Assembly (NCBI GenBank): GCA_019359035.1
Contig: JAHHIC010000084.1
Coordinates: forward strand, 186,001-250,000
Reading direction: 5' to 3'
Source: Scytonematopsis contorta HA4267-MV1
Lineage (GTDB): Bacteria > Cyanobacteriota > Cyanobacteriia > Cyanobacteriales > Nostocaceae
Length of the DNA stretch: 64,000 nt
Shown here: in pieces, positions 32,837-40,687 of the stretch
Layout: each line of letters begins with the position of its first letter
Position numbering within the stretch: the stretch's first letter is position 1
Made by a program: the position numbers and the translations under genes
The notes under the pieces: generated by a model
Databases searched by the model: none
What the model was told of the DNA's origin: nothing
Seen by the model: only the letters and a program-made list of their open reading frames with translations

Positions 32837-33679
32837 TTATGCAGTCGGACTCAGGATAAAATCAAATTCGGTAGTGTAAAAAGGTTTACTTTGATTATGT
32901 TTTTGCAGTTTCATGATTGTAGATGACATTACTGCAAAAGAGGTGTCCGAGTCTAGGTAAGGGTCGTCGCTTGGATATATTTGCGTAGTTAATGATGTAA
33001 AACCTTTTGCACTTAGTTTAAAGTGAATATGTGCGGGTCTCCGAGTGTGCCTACCCAAAAGCCTTAACATTTCCCCACTTGGTCCATTGGCTGGTATACC
33101 ATAATTCATTGGAACTACTGTCTCAAAGGTATACTTACCATCTGTGTTAGTGTGAAAGCGACCTCGGAAATTGCCTTGCGGTTGGTTTGGATTTTGCAGG
33201 TCATAAAGTCCCTTAGAATTTGTCTGCCAAACTTCAATTAGCGCATTAGCAATCGGTTTGCCGCTAGTATCTGAGACATAACCTGTCATAAAAAGTTTGT
33301 CTCCGTCCTCATCAATACCAATACAATCACCCATTTTCCGCTCCGGTGCATCAGCTACATACATTGGTCCCAAAAGAGCGCTTTCTGTAACTGTACCGTC
33401 ATGCTGGTGCTGCAATAAATCCACTAATTGGGAAATACCCAGTATATCGGTGAGCATGGTAATTTCTCCATCAGGCATTTGTGGATTTGGGTGGGCAATT
33501 TTAGAGATAAAATTACGTCCTAAATCTAATTCTTGTTCACTCAAATTTACCTCTTTTACAAAATTATGTAAATGTTTAACCAAACTGGTGTAAATCTCGT
33601 AAACTCGCGGATGTGTTTTGCCTCCGTCACCGTGCTTAATTACAGCTTCGGTAATATTATCAATTGAGATGCTTTTCAT
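32837..33679 (-). CDS. Intradiol ring-cleavage dioxygenase
   Basis: A 280-residue non-haem Fe(III) dioxygenase. Residues 10-100 are the N-terminal helical dimerisation domain of catechol/hydroxyquinol 1,2-dioxygenases. The catalytic domain has the metal ligands Tyr in 'SKGLYD' and Tyr in 'TDGKYTFETV', and His in 'RPAHIHF', with the conserved 'GRFHTNTDG'. It cleaves catechol- or hydroxyquinol-type rings between the hydroxyls. No other aromatic-degradation genes are nearby. Full length with no signal peptide. Confidence 0.88.
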   Translation of the reverse strand: MKSISIDNITEAVIKHGDGGKTHPRVYEIYTSLVKHLHNFVKEVNLSEQELDLGRNFISKIAHPNPQMPDGEITMLTDILGISQLVDLLQHQHDGTVTESALLGPMYVADAPERKMGDCIGIDEDGDKLFMTGYVSDTSGKPIANALIEVWQTNSKGLYDLQNPNQPQGNFRGRFHTNTDGKYTFETVVPMNYGIPANGPSGEMLRLLGRHTRRPAHIHFKLSAKGFTSLTTQIYPSDDPYLDSDTSFAVMSSTIMKLQKHNQSKPFYTTEFDFILSPTA

Positions 33680-33760
33680 AATTGTGTAGCCGCAGGCGAA
33701 TAGGGTGAGGGGATGAGGGAGATTTCGTTGGGGTGGTTTTTTTTATATTGGGGTGAGTAA

Positions 33761-34930
33761 TTAAGCGTGTTGAGAAGCTTGGTTATAGGGTGTTGCTTGT
33801 TTATGATTTGGCTGCAATTTCTCCATTTCCGCAACTAAATACACTTGTAGTTGTTCAATATCTTCCTTCTCCAAAAGCTCTAATATCGCCAAATTTAAAG
33901 CAGCCTCCGCTTGATAGTAGGTATTAAAATCATTCGCAAAAGCACGCATTGTAAAGACACGAGCATTACCTTCAATTCCTCCCAAACGTACTTGACATTT
34001 GTCAAATAATAAATCTATAGATTTGGGTATTTCTTGTAAAGCCTGGTAAATTTTGCTTGATTTATCAGCCGAAATTCTGTCAATTTTTAACGTTGTATTA
34101 ATACCGAAAGAAGGTTCTTCTCCAGGATTTTGTCCCCAATTTTCTACAATCCCGGTAATCATTTTGGAATTGGGAATTTTTTTCACCGAATCCCATTTAG
34201 TAACCCGCAGTTTCGTACTTCTCAGACCTATTTCTAATACCGTCACAAAACCATCGACACCAGATACCAGTAATCGGTCACCGACTGTGTAAATTTTATC
34301 AGTGAAGATAACAATTGTACAAAACCAATCGTAAATTACATCTTTAATCAACAAACCAAAGGCAACACCCGCACCACCTAATAAACCAACCAGTGCAGAA
34401 GCAGATGCACCTAATAATAGTTCAGAACCTTTGAGTACGACAATTAAAATTGCACCTGTTTGAAAAAGCTTTGGTAAATAGGGAACAAGCAAATTGTCCA
34501 GGTCAGTTTCTGTACGTGCAGCAAAATTTCCCAGCATTTCTCCTAACAAAGGAGATATACGGTAAACAATATATGCTCCTATACTAACACCTAAGACATT
34601 CAGCAATTTAAATACTGTTTGACTTAATTGTTCCCCTAACTCAGCGGTCAAAATTAACTGCGCTAACCACAGTCCTCCTAAAAAAATTAACCAACCTAGA
34701 GGAGGTTTTAGAATCTGAATTAGCTCATCATCAAGAGCGGTATTTGTTTTACTAGTTAATCGCTCAATTTTGTTAAAAACTACCGGAAATATTACTTGTT
34801 TTAGTGCCTGCGTCAGTACAAGGATAACGCTAACAAGTATAATTTTGCTAATCGGTATATTAGCAATAGTTATACCAGATTTAAAAATGCTCTCTTGAAT
34901 TTGTTGCCAAAGCTGTAACTGATTTTCCAT
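33761..34930 (-). CDS. MscS-type mechanosensitive channel family protein
   Basis: A 389-residue membrane protein starting at ATG 34930 (a TTG five codons earlier is possible). Membrane segments lie near residues 25-45, 70-92, 105-128, 150-172 and 178-198. The last holds the Ala/Gly-rich pore helix ('ASALVGLLGGAGVAFGLLIKD') typical of MscS, followed by the beta domain ('VGDRLLVSGVDGFVTVLEIGLRSTKLR') and a C-terminal alpha/beta domain. It would release solutes on osmotic downshock. Confidence 0.88.
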   Translation of the reverse strand: MENQLQLWQQIQESIFKSGITIANIPISKIILVSVILVLTQALKQVIFPVVFNKIERLTSKTNTALDDELIQILKPPLGWLIFLGGLWLAQLILTAELGEQLSQTVFKLLNVLGVSIGAYIVYRISPLLGEMLGNFAARTETDLDNLLVPYLPKLFQTGAILIVVLKGSELLLGASASALVGLLGGAGVAFGLLIKDVIYDWFCTIVIFTDKIYTVGDRLLVSGVDGFVTVLEIGLRSTKLRVTKWDSVKKIPNSKMITGIVENWGQNPGEEPSFGINTTLKIDRISADKSSKIYQALQEIPKSIDLLFDKCQVRLGGIEGNARVFTMRAFANDFNTYYQAEAALNLAILELLEKEDIEQLQVYLVAEMEKLQPNHKQATPYNQASQHA

Positions 34931-35080
34931 AGCTCGTTGATTCAACTCACAAATTTTGGTTCAGGACGCTTCTGTCATATTTACCTCTTACCACAAAATC
35001 TCAATTCAAAGCAACTAAAAGTAATTGTTATTATAAGCACAATTCATAAATAAAATTTATACAAAATTACATCTAGATTT

Positions 35081-35108
35081 GTAGAGACGCGATTAATCGC
35101 GTCTCTAC
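35081..35108. repeat. 28-bp palindrome
   Basis: Identical to the palindrome inside hglE at 5279-5306 (core GCGATTAATCGC). It lies in the 304-bp gap between the MscS and hydrolase genes. Confidence 0.85.
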
Positions 35109-35249
35109 ATTTAAATGGTGTCAATAGGTATAAATATATGCTAGGTGAATAAGATGTAACTTTGGAATGATGTAAATTCCCGATGTCATAAGTATTTCTA
35201 GAAATGAGTGCCTCAAAATAAATGTATTAAATATGAGGAGTTATATTTT

Positions 35250-36176
35250 ATGTTTATTCCACCCGGTTTTTCCCAAAAATCTGTCGTTACCCACCTGGGA
35301 AGAATGGTGTATTACACCAATGACGGAGAATTTTGGAACACGAATAGCATAGCCCAGCAAAACGAAAGGATACCAAGTAACAAACTAATTTTTTTACATG
35401 CTTTTGGTGGAGGTTCATCAGCTTATGAGTGGTCAAAAGTTTACCCAGCCTTTGCTACAGAGTATCAAGTTTTAGCACCAGATTTAGTTGGTTGGGGACG
35501 TTCCGAACATCCTGCAATAAATTATCAAGTTGATGATTACGTCGCTAGCATTATCGACTTTATTGAGCAAACACACAGCCAACAATCAACAGTGGTAGCT
35601 TCTGGACTAACTGCAGCGTTTACCATTCGTGCTGCAATTACTCGTCCAGATTTGTTCAAGTCGTTAATATTAGTCACACCAGCGGGATTAAAAGAATTTG
35701 GTGAAGACTACAGTACTAGCTTTTTTGCTTCTATCGTCAAAGTTCCCTTTGTAGACCGCTTACTTTACACAACTGGTATTGCCACTTCCCAAGGAATTCG
35801 CACCTTTTTAGAGCAACGTCAGTTTGCTCGTGCAGAAAGAGTTTACCCAGAAATAGTTGATGCATATCTAGAATCTGCTCAGCAACCAAATGCTGAATAT
35901 GCCGCTTTATCATTCGTACGAGGAGATTTAGCTTTCGATTTGTCGCAGTATATTACTCAATTATCTGTTCCTACTGCCATTATCTGGGGACAAAAAACAG
36001 AATTTACTAAGCCTGAATTAGGTCGTCGTTTAGCTGCGATGAATCCACAAGCTATTTCTATCTTTCAACAATTAGATGATGTGGGACTTACACCACAGCT
36101 GGAACTTCCTGGGGTGACTGTTGGGTTAATTAGAAAATTTATACCTATGCTGGAAAGACAACCTGTCGCTGTGTAA
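35250..36176 (+). CDS. Alpha/beta hydrolase
   Basis: A 308-residue alpha/beta hydrolase. The ATG at 35250 is preceded by GAGGAG nine bases upstream, which decides the start over an upstream GTG. The oxyanion 'LIFLHAFGGGSSAYEW' and 'VLAPDLVGWGRSEHP' are clear. The nucleophile elbow, however, reads VVASGLTAA instead of GxSxG: the position is S-G-L without the usual first Gly. A catalytic-His segment is also not obvious near the C-terminus ('QLDDVGLTPQLELP' replaces the usual GH). This may be a non-catalytic or divergent member. Confidence 0.7.
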   Translation: MFIPPGFSQKSVVTHLGRMVYYTNDGEFWNTNSIAQQNERIPSNKLIFLHAFGGGSSAYEWSKVYPAFATEYQVLAPDLVGWGRSEHPAINYQVDDYVASIIDFIEQTHSQQSTVVASGLTAAFTIRAAITRPDLFKSLILVTPAGLKEFGEDYSTSFFASIVKVPFVDRLLYTTGIATSQGIRTFLEQRQFARAERVYPEIVDAYLESAQQPNAEYAALSFVRGDLAFDLSQYITQLSVPTAIIWGQKTEFTKPELGRRLAAMNPQAISIFQQLDDVGLTPQLELPGVTVGLIRKFIPMLERQPVAV

Positions 36177-36192
36177 TCGTCCCAACCAAGAG

Positions 36193-36237
36193 AACCCCAC
36201 CCCCAACCCCCTCCCCGCGTGCGGGGAGGGGGCTACG
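36193..36237. repeat. C/G-rich palindromic repeat
   Basis: Same sequence as at 23701-23743, placed just downstream of the hydrolase gene, where its dyad could act as a transcription stop. Confidence 0.8.
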
Positions 36238-36423
36238 ATTTTGATACTTTTTTACCCTTTTTTGTATCTTTATACTGTAGTGTTTGTCTTTATTGAAAGC
36301 CCATTTAATACAAGGTTTCAGCCGAAATACTTAACAAGTAATTTTGCATGAACAGCATCCCGAAAAAGTTACAAAGTCAACAGCCTAGGTTGGGGGTGGG
36401 GTTTTTTATATGTGGAAAGAAGT

Positions 36424-36891
36424 TTATTTTTTTAATTCTTGCAACTTGCTTAAAACCGCTTCAACGTGACCTTTGACTTTCACATTAGACCAAATAAACG
36501 CAACATCACCCTCAGGATTAATCAAAAAAGTTGAGCGCACAACACCCATATATTCCTTACCCATAAATTTTTTTAATTGCCAAACACCATAAGCTTCACA
36601 AACTTGGTGTTCAGGGTCGCTCAATAATTGAATTGATAAGCTATGTTTATTAATAAATTTACAGTGAGCTTTTTCTGAGTCAGGACTAACACCTAAAATT
36701 TTGGCATCCAAAGCGTTAAATTTTTCGACAAAATCAGTAAAATCTTTAGCTTCCGTTGTACAACCCGGAGTATCATCTTTAGGATAAAAGTAAAGAACCA
36801 GCCAATTAGATTGAAAATCATCTAAAGTAACTAGATTACCATTTTGGTCTGGTGCAGAAAATGATGGAGCTTTTTGTCCGACTTGAAGCAT
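36424..36891 (-). CDS. bcp: Thioredoxin-dependent peroxiredoxin (BCP/PrxQ)
   Basis: A 155-residue peroxiredoxin. The peroxidatic Cys is in 'YPKDDTPGCTTEAKDF' near residue 46. Many PrxQ proteins have the resolving Cys five residues later, but here that position is Lys; other Cys residues ('EKAHCKF' and 'HQVCEAYGVW') are available or the enzyme works as 1-Cys. The 'VVRSTFLINPEG' segment is typical. It reduces hydroperoxides with thioredoxin. Confidence 0.9.
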   Translation of the reverse strand: MLQVGQKAPSFSAPDQNGNLVTLDDFQSNWLVLYFYPKDDTPGCTTEAKDFTDFVEKFNALDAKILGVSPDSEKAHCKFINKHSLSIQLLSDPEHQVCEAYGVWQLKKFMGKEYMGVVRSTFLINPEGDVAFIWSNVKVKGHVEAVLSKLQELKK

Positions 36892-36932
36892 TTATTTTCA
36901 GCAAAACATTATTTTCAAATGTTACAGCAAAA

Positions 36933-37040
36933 GTAGGTTGGGTTGAGGAACGTTCGCGTAGCGTCCGCTTCGGATAACCCAACAAGCCTCCAACAAGCGT
37001 CCAAAAAAGTTGGGTTTCCCAAAGCCTCAACCCAACCTAC
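36933..37040. repeat. 108-bp MITE-like element with 16-bp perfect terminal inverted repeats
   Basis: GTAGGTTGGGTTGAGG (36933-36948) and CCTCAACCCAACCTAC (37025-37040). The right terminus supplies the stop codon of the radical SAM gene. An internal TTCGCGTAGCGTCCGCTTCGG motif recurs near 49862-49886. Confidence 0.85.
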
Positions 37041-38080
37041 TGGGCTTGTTCGCGGAGCAAAATTTTTAAAAGTTGGTTGTCCTCCGCTTCGATAGTTTCA
37101 CCATAGTGGTGTAATTGAAACAACTGACAATAGCGGTCTTGTTTTCCACACAGCAAACAACCATAAGCATGATTGCCATTAGTCCCACATAATCTATGTC
37201 CCATCACCGGACCAAGCTCAATATTTAATTCAGAAGCTACTGTTTTTAGAATTGACCGCAATTTTGCCTCAAATTCAAACGACAGAAGTTGCTTGCTCCC
37301 AGCTTGTTCTCTATCCCATCCCGGGACAACCAATCCCTGCTTTAACAAACTCTCTTCTATTTCTTTGGACATCACCAATCCCGACAAAATTACATGGTGA
37401 GCAACATGACTTAGTAAATCCCTTGATAATTTCCACATTAGTTCCTCATCAAACCATTCTTCCACCAAGGGACGAAGATACCAACAACAGGGAATGCCTA
37501 ACCTGACTAAATCTTTGAGTAATTGTACTCTTCCTTCTATAGAAGCTTGCTCGTAACCCTTTTTCAAAGGAGGAAGACTCACAAACACAGTCACCCTTAG
37601 AGAATGTGGTCGTTCTAAAGTTGCTTTCAAACGTTCTAGAAAAGATACACCAGGATGAACCTTGGTAGTAATGTAGACCATATTCGTAGCTTTACGGTCA
37701 ATCAATGCATTTAAAATTGCCAAAACTCGTTCTCTGTGTGCCCCAATAAAAGGGTCAGAATAATCACATAGGGATATCGGAAAACCCTGTAGTCCTTGTG
37801 GGGTCATAAAAATTAAATCAAGTAACCGCTCCAGCAAATCAGATGGTGCTGTAACCCTATTAAAGTTTTCTGGATGATGATGCCAGCCACTATCTTGATG
37901 ACAAACACAATAGGAGCATTCTACCGGACAACGATTTTGGTCATCAGGAAGAAAAGGATTGAGGCTAAAGTATTTCACAGCGCGTTTTTCATCAGGTGTT
38001 CCCAATACCGGAAACCCATGCAACATGTACTGACTCTCTTGTAATAAAATTTCTGGTGCTAACTTTTGATTGCTTCTCAT
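37037..38080 (-). CDS. Radical SAM protein
   Basis: A 347-residue protein with the radical SAM cluster motif CxxxCxxC in 'CPVECSYCVC' near residue 52, followed by 'DYSDPFIGAHRERVLAIL' and the TIM-barrel strand 'NMVYITTKVHP'. The C-terminus carries an additional Cys-rich part ('YGCLLCGKQDRYC') near residue 310 that could bind a second cluster. Substrate not recognisable. Its last codons run into a MITE terminus, whose TAG ends the frame, so the native C-terminus may be longer or different. Confidence 0.82.
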   Translation of the reverse strand: MRSNQKLAPEILLQESQYMLHGFPVLGTPDEKRAVKYFSLNPFLPDDQNRCPVECSYCVCHQDSGWHHHPENFNRVTAPSDLLERLLDLIFMTPQGLQGFPISLCDYSDPFIGAHRERVLAILNALIDRKATNMVYITTKVHPGVSFLERLKATLERPHSLRVTVFVSLPPLKKGYEQASIEGRVQLLKDLVRLGIPCCWYLRPLVEEWFDEELMWKLSRDLLSHVAHHVILSGLVMSKEIEESLLKQGLVVPGWDREQAGSKQLLSFEFEAKLRSILKTVASELNIELGPVMGHRLCGTNGNHAYGCLLCGKQDRYCQLFQLHHYGETIEAEDNQLLKILLREQAQ

Positions 38081-38349
38081 ATATCTTGCCGAAAAACGAT
38101 ACAGCCAACGCTTGTGTTAATTTCTGTTAACTGCGCTTTCTATAGCTTGTTTCATTTGCTATCAAGTTACAATGATTACAATCACTGACGTGAATACTCG
38201 CAAGTGTTATAGTAAAAATTTTACACGTGTTTATTGAGCATGATTTATGAGTCGGAAGCTCAAAAACTAAATATTGATGATTTTGTAGTGAAATGGTATA
38301 TAATCTTAGATTTGAATTTCCCTGCTTAGTTGGGGAGTATTAGAAAATT

Positions 38350-39651
38350 ATGAGTATGCGATTTAGTCAAAAACTCCGTCTATTTGCAATGGGTTTCGCG
38401 ACTTTCTTAGTTGTCGGTTTAGCCAGCAGCCATCTTTATATTCAATCTTCTCAATCAAAAACTAACCCTATTGTTGCTGAAAACCCTACTCCGCAAGAGT
38501 TATCTCAAAACCAGTCATTTCCAAACCAACTATCTAAAATTTCCCTTAGCTCAAATCCGGTTTCTTCTACATCCTCATTACCTCAAAAAAATTTAATTGC
38601 TCAAGAAGCATCAGAAGCAGTACAAGTTATTGATGAGCAACAAAATCCTAAGTTCAGTATACAAGGTAGTAGAGTTTTTTCTTCAGGGAAGCTACCTAAA
38701 GCCAAGGTAACTTTTGATGACAATAAATTATTGAAAGTTATAATTAATACAAGAAAGTATTTTCAAGATTACGCAGCAGATGACCCAAGTATTGCACGTA
38801 CAGGGGTACTGGGGACTCAAGGGGTAACAGTAGAAGATGTTCTTAAGACTTTAGATTTCATGACTGCTGTCTTAGAAGAGGACATTAGTAATAATCGTCC
38901 TACTCGCTTAAAAGACCCATCATTTATTAATGAAAATTTTCGAGTCATCAGGTGGACACCATATAATCCTCAAAAGCCGGAACAAAATAAAGTGCGGCTG
39001 ACAAAATACGCTGTTTTTACTCATCCTGCATCTCGGACAAGAACATCAACATTTAATACAGCCCTTTACAGCTTAAAAGATGATGCACTTACCGACAAAT
39101 TCTACGTTAAATATACCAAACAAGATGTTTTATCTGGAATTTATGAGCCTGGTGGGAAAGAAGCTGGTAGAGTAGAACCTTTAGCTTATTTAACTCGCAC
39201 AGGTTTGGAAGAAGCATTAATGGAAGGAACCGTACTGATTAATTTTACAGATGGTTCTCAAGCATTTTTTAATGTTGATAGAAACAATGAAATACCTTTT
39301 GTTCGGGGAGTTGCACCCAGACAACAAAAACGTTATTGGTATTTTAGACAGGTTGACGCTATCAAAGGCTATGGCTATAAAATTGATGCCAAAATTTCTA
39401 TTGAACCTGGTGTAACTTTTGCTGGAGATGTTTTAAATATTGGCTTAGGTCGAATTGCGATGCTGGAATATAACCAAGGGGGGCAAAGGAATTTACGCAT
39501 GGGAATTATTGCGGATACTGGGGGTGCTTTTTTACCTAACCTTTATCAACTAGATTTTCTCTCTGGTATTTTTGCTAGCCAACAAGAATTTAAGCAATAC
39601 ATCAAACAGTTGCCTGAATTCGTAAACGCATATATTTTGGTGAAAAGCTAG
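38350..39651 (+). CDS. Exported protein of unknown function
   Basis: A 433-residue protein with an N-terminal signal/anchor (residues 8-28, 'LFAMGFATFLVVGLASSHLYI'), a Ser/Gln/Asn-rich low-complexity stretch (30-95), and a globular domain from about 110 on ('VEDVLKTLDFMTAVLEEDI', 'NKVRLTKYAVFTHPASRTR', 'FVRGVAPRQQKRYWYFRQV'). No known family was recognised. It resembles cell-wall-associated hydrolase-like exported proteins only loosely; no catalytic triad can be named. Confidence 0.7.
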   Translation: MSMRFSQKLRLFAMGFATFLVVGLASSHLYIQSSQSKTNPIVAENPTPQELSQNQSFPNQLSKISLSSNPVSSTSSLPQKNLIAQEASEAVQVIDEQQNPKFSIQGSRVFSSGKLPKAKVTFDDNKLLKVIINTRKYFQDYAADDPSIARTGVLGTQGVTVEDVLKTLDFMTAVLEEDISNNRPTRLKDPSFINENFRVIRWTPYNPQKPEQNKVRLTKYAVFTHPASRTRTSTFNTALYSLKDDALTDKFYVKYTKQDVLSGIYEPGGKEAGRVEPLAYLTRTGLEEALMEGTVLINFTDGSQAFFNVDRNNEIPFVRGVAPRQQKRYWYFRQVDAIKGYGYKIDAKISIEPGVTFAGDVLNIGLGRIAMLEYNQGGQRNLRMGIIADTGGAFLPNLYQLDFLSGIFASQQEFKQYIKQLPEFVNAYILVKS

Positions 39652-39709
39652 AGTTTGTCGCGCTCGCTTTGATGCGAGCGGGGATTATCATACATACAGC
39701 GGATTTTAA

Positions 39710-39994
39710 GTGAGTACAAAACAATCGGGTGAGTACAAAACAATCGGGTGAGTACAAAACAATCGGGTGAGTACAAAACAATCGGGTGAGTACAAAACAA
39801 TCGGGTGAGTACAAAACAATCGGGTGAGTACAAAACAATCGGGTGAGTACAAAACAATCGGGTGAGTACAAAACAATCGGGTGAGTACAAAACAATCGGG
39901 TGAGTACAAAACAATCGGGTGAGTACAAAACAATCGGGTGAGTACAAAACAATCGGGTGAGTACAAAACAATCGGGTGAGTACAAAACAATCGG
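39710..39994. repeat. Tandem array: 15 units of 19 bp
   Basis: The unit GTGAGTACAAAACAATCGG is repeated exactly 15 times with no substitution seen, followed by a half copy of the 120-220 repeat family. Because 19 is not a multiple of three, all three minus-strand frames stay open and encode the same heptad-like nonsense peptides. Confidence 0.95.
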
Positions 39995-40022
39995 GCGGGC
40001 AGGGATGCCCACCCCACAAGAG
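39991..40022. repeat. Half copy of the GGGCGGGCA...CCCACCCCACAA repeat
   Basis: The segment matches 121-152 almost exactly and is fused to the last 19-bp unit. Confidence 0.75.
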
Positions 40023-40127
40023 TTGTAACATTAAAATATGTACCTCATTTACCTGTAAAGTGCTGTATATCAAGCAAGCGAGGACGCTCGCACTACCGTA
40101 TATCACGCAAACGAGCGGGGGATTTTT

Positions 40128-40397
40128 CTACAATCTGGATAGCAATTTGTCATACTCTGTATGTAAACCTACCCAAAACCAAATTACGGTATCTCCATCC
40201 AACTGTCCAACTGCTCTATAGCTTTTGCTAACTCTAGCAGAGTAAATAGGTAATTCTGGATGCACTTTTTTGAAACGCAAACTACGATGGTTTGGGTCTT
40301 GTTTAAATTAACGATATGCTTCACGAGTTGAAGATTGAACTTTTTCTGGTAGATTACCAAAAGCTTGACGAAACTGAGCTGTTATACGAGAATTCAC
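40128..40397 (-). pseudogene. RelE/ParE-type toxin gene with an in-frame nonsense codon
   Basis: Starting at GTG 40397, which overlaps the stop of the antitoxin gene, the frame reads 'ITAQFRQAFGNLPEKVQSST' and 'REAYR', then TAA, then 'FKQDPNHRSLRFKKVHPELP' and onward to 'LDGDTVIWFWVGLHTEYDKLL'. That is a full RelE-like mRNA interferase with a single stop at codon 30 of 90. A TTA or CAA-type codon mutated by one base explains it. The antitoxin remains intact. Confidence 0.85.
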
Positions 40398-40612
40398 AAT
40401 TTATCCGGGTCTAACTCTTGGGTTTTACCTGCATGATATTCAGCCATTGCTTCTTGAGCAAGCTTGGCTAACCCATCGGGAGAACGGGCAAAAGCCTCAT
40501 CCCAAAGCTGTTCGTCTTCCAATTCTTCTAAAATCATCGCTGCTATTGCGTTTTGCTGACTAGCTGGCAAGGTTTTGAGTTTTGCGATCGCCTCTTCGAG
40601 TAAGTCTGTCAT
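40394..40612 (-). CDS. Antitoxin, partner of the broken RelE-type toxin
   Basis: A 72-residue protein of the small helical antitoxin type ('LLEEAIAKLKTLPASQQNAIAAMILEEL' at the start, then 'DEAFARSPDGLAKLAQEAM' and 'AEYHAGKTQELDPDKL'). The stop overlaps the toxin GTG. It resembles cyanobacterial antitoxins paired with RelE/ParE toxins. With the toxin disrupted this is an orphan antitoxin that may still bind the operon promoter or a related toxin. Confidence 0.75.
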   Translation of the reverse strand: MTDLLEEAIAKLKTLPASQQNAIAAMILEELEDEQLWDEAFARSPDGLAKLAQEAMAEYHAGKTQELDPDKL

Positions 40613-40687
40613 ATAAATGCTGTTAAATCACTCTTTACTTTTTATTTTGGCAGTGCGTGGAACATCGAACAGCTTAAAAATCAGTCT

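Noticed and set aside
39602-40106. Three minus-strand ORFs with repeated Cys/Phe/Thr peptides
   Set aside because: A 19-bp tandem array with no stops in any frame produces these; no start signal or conservation expected.
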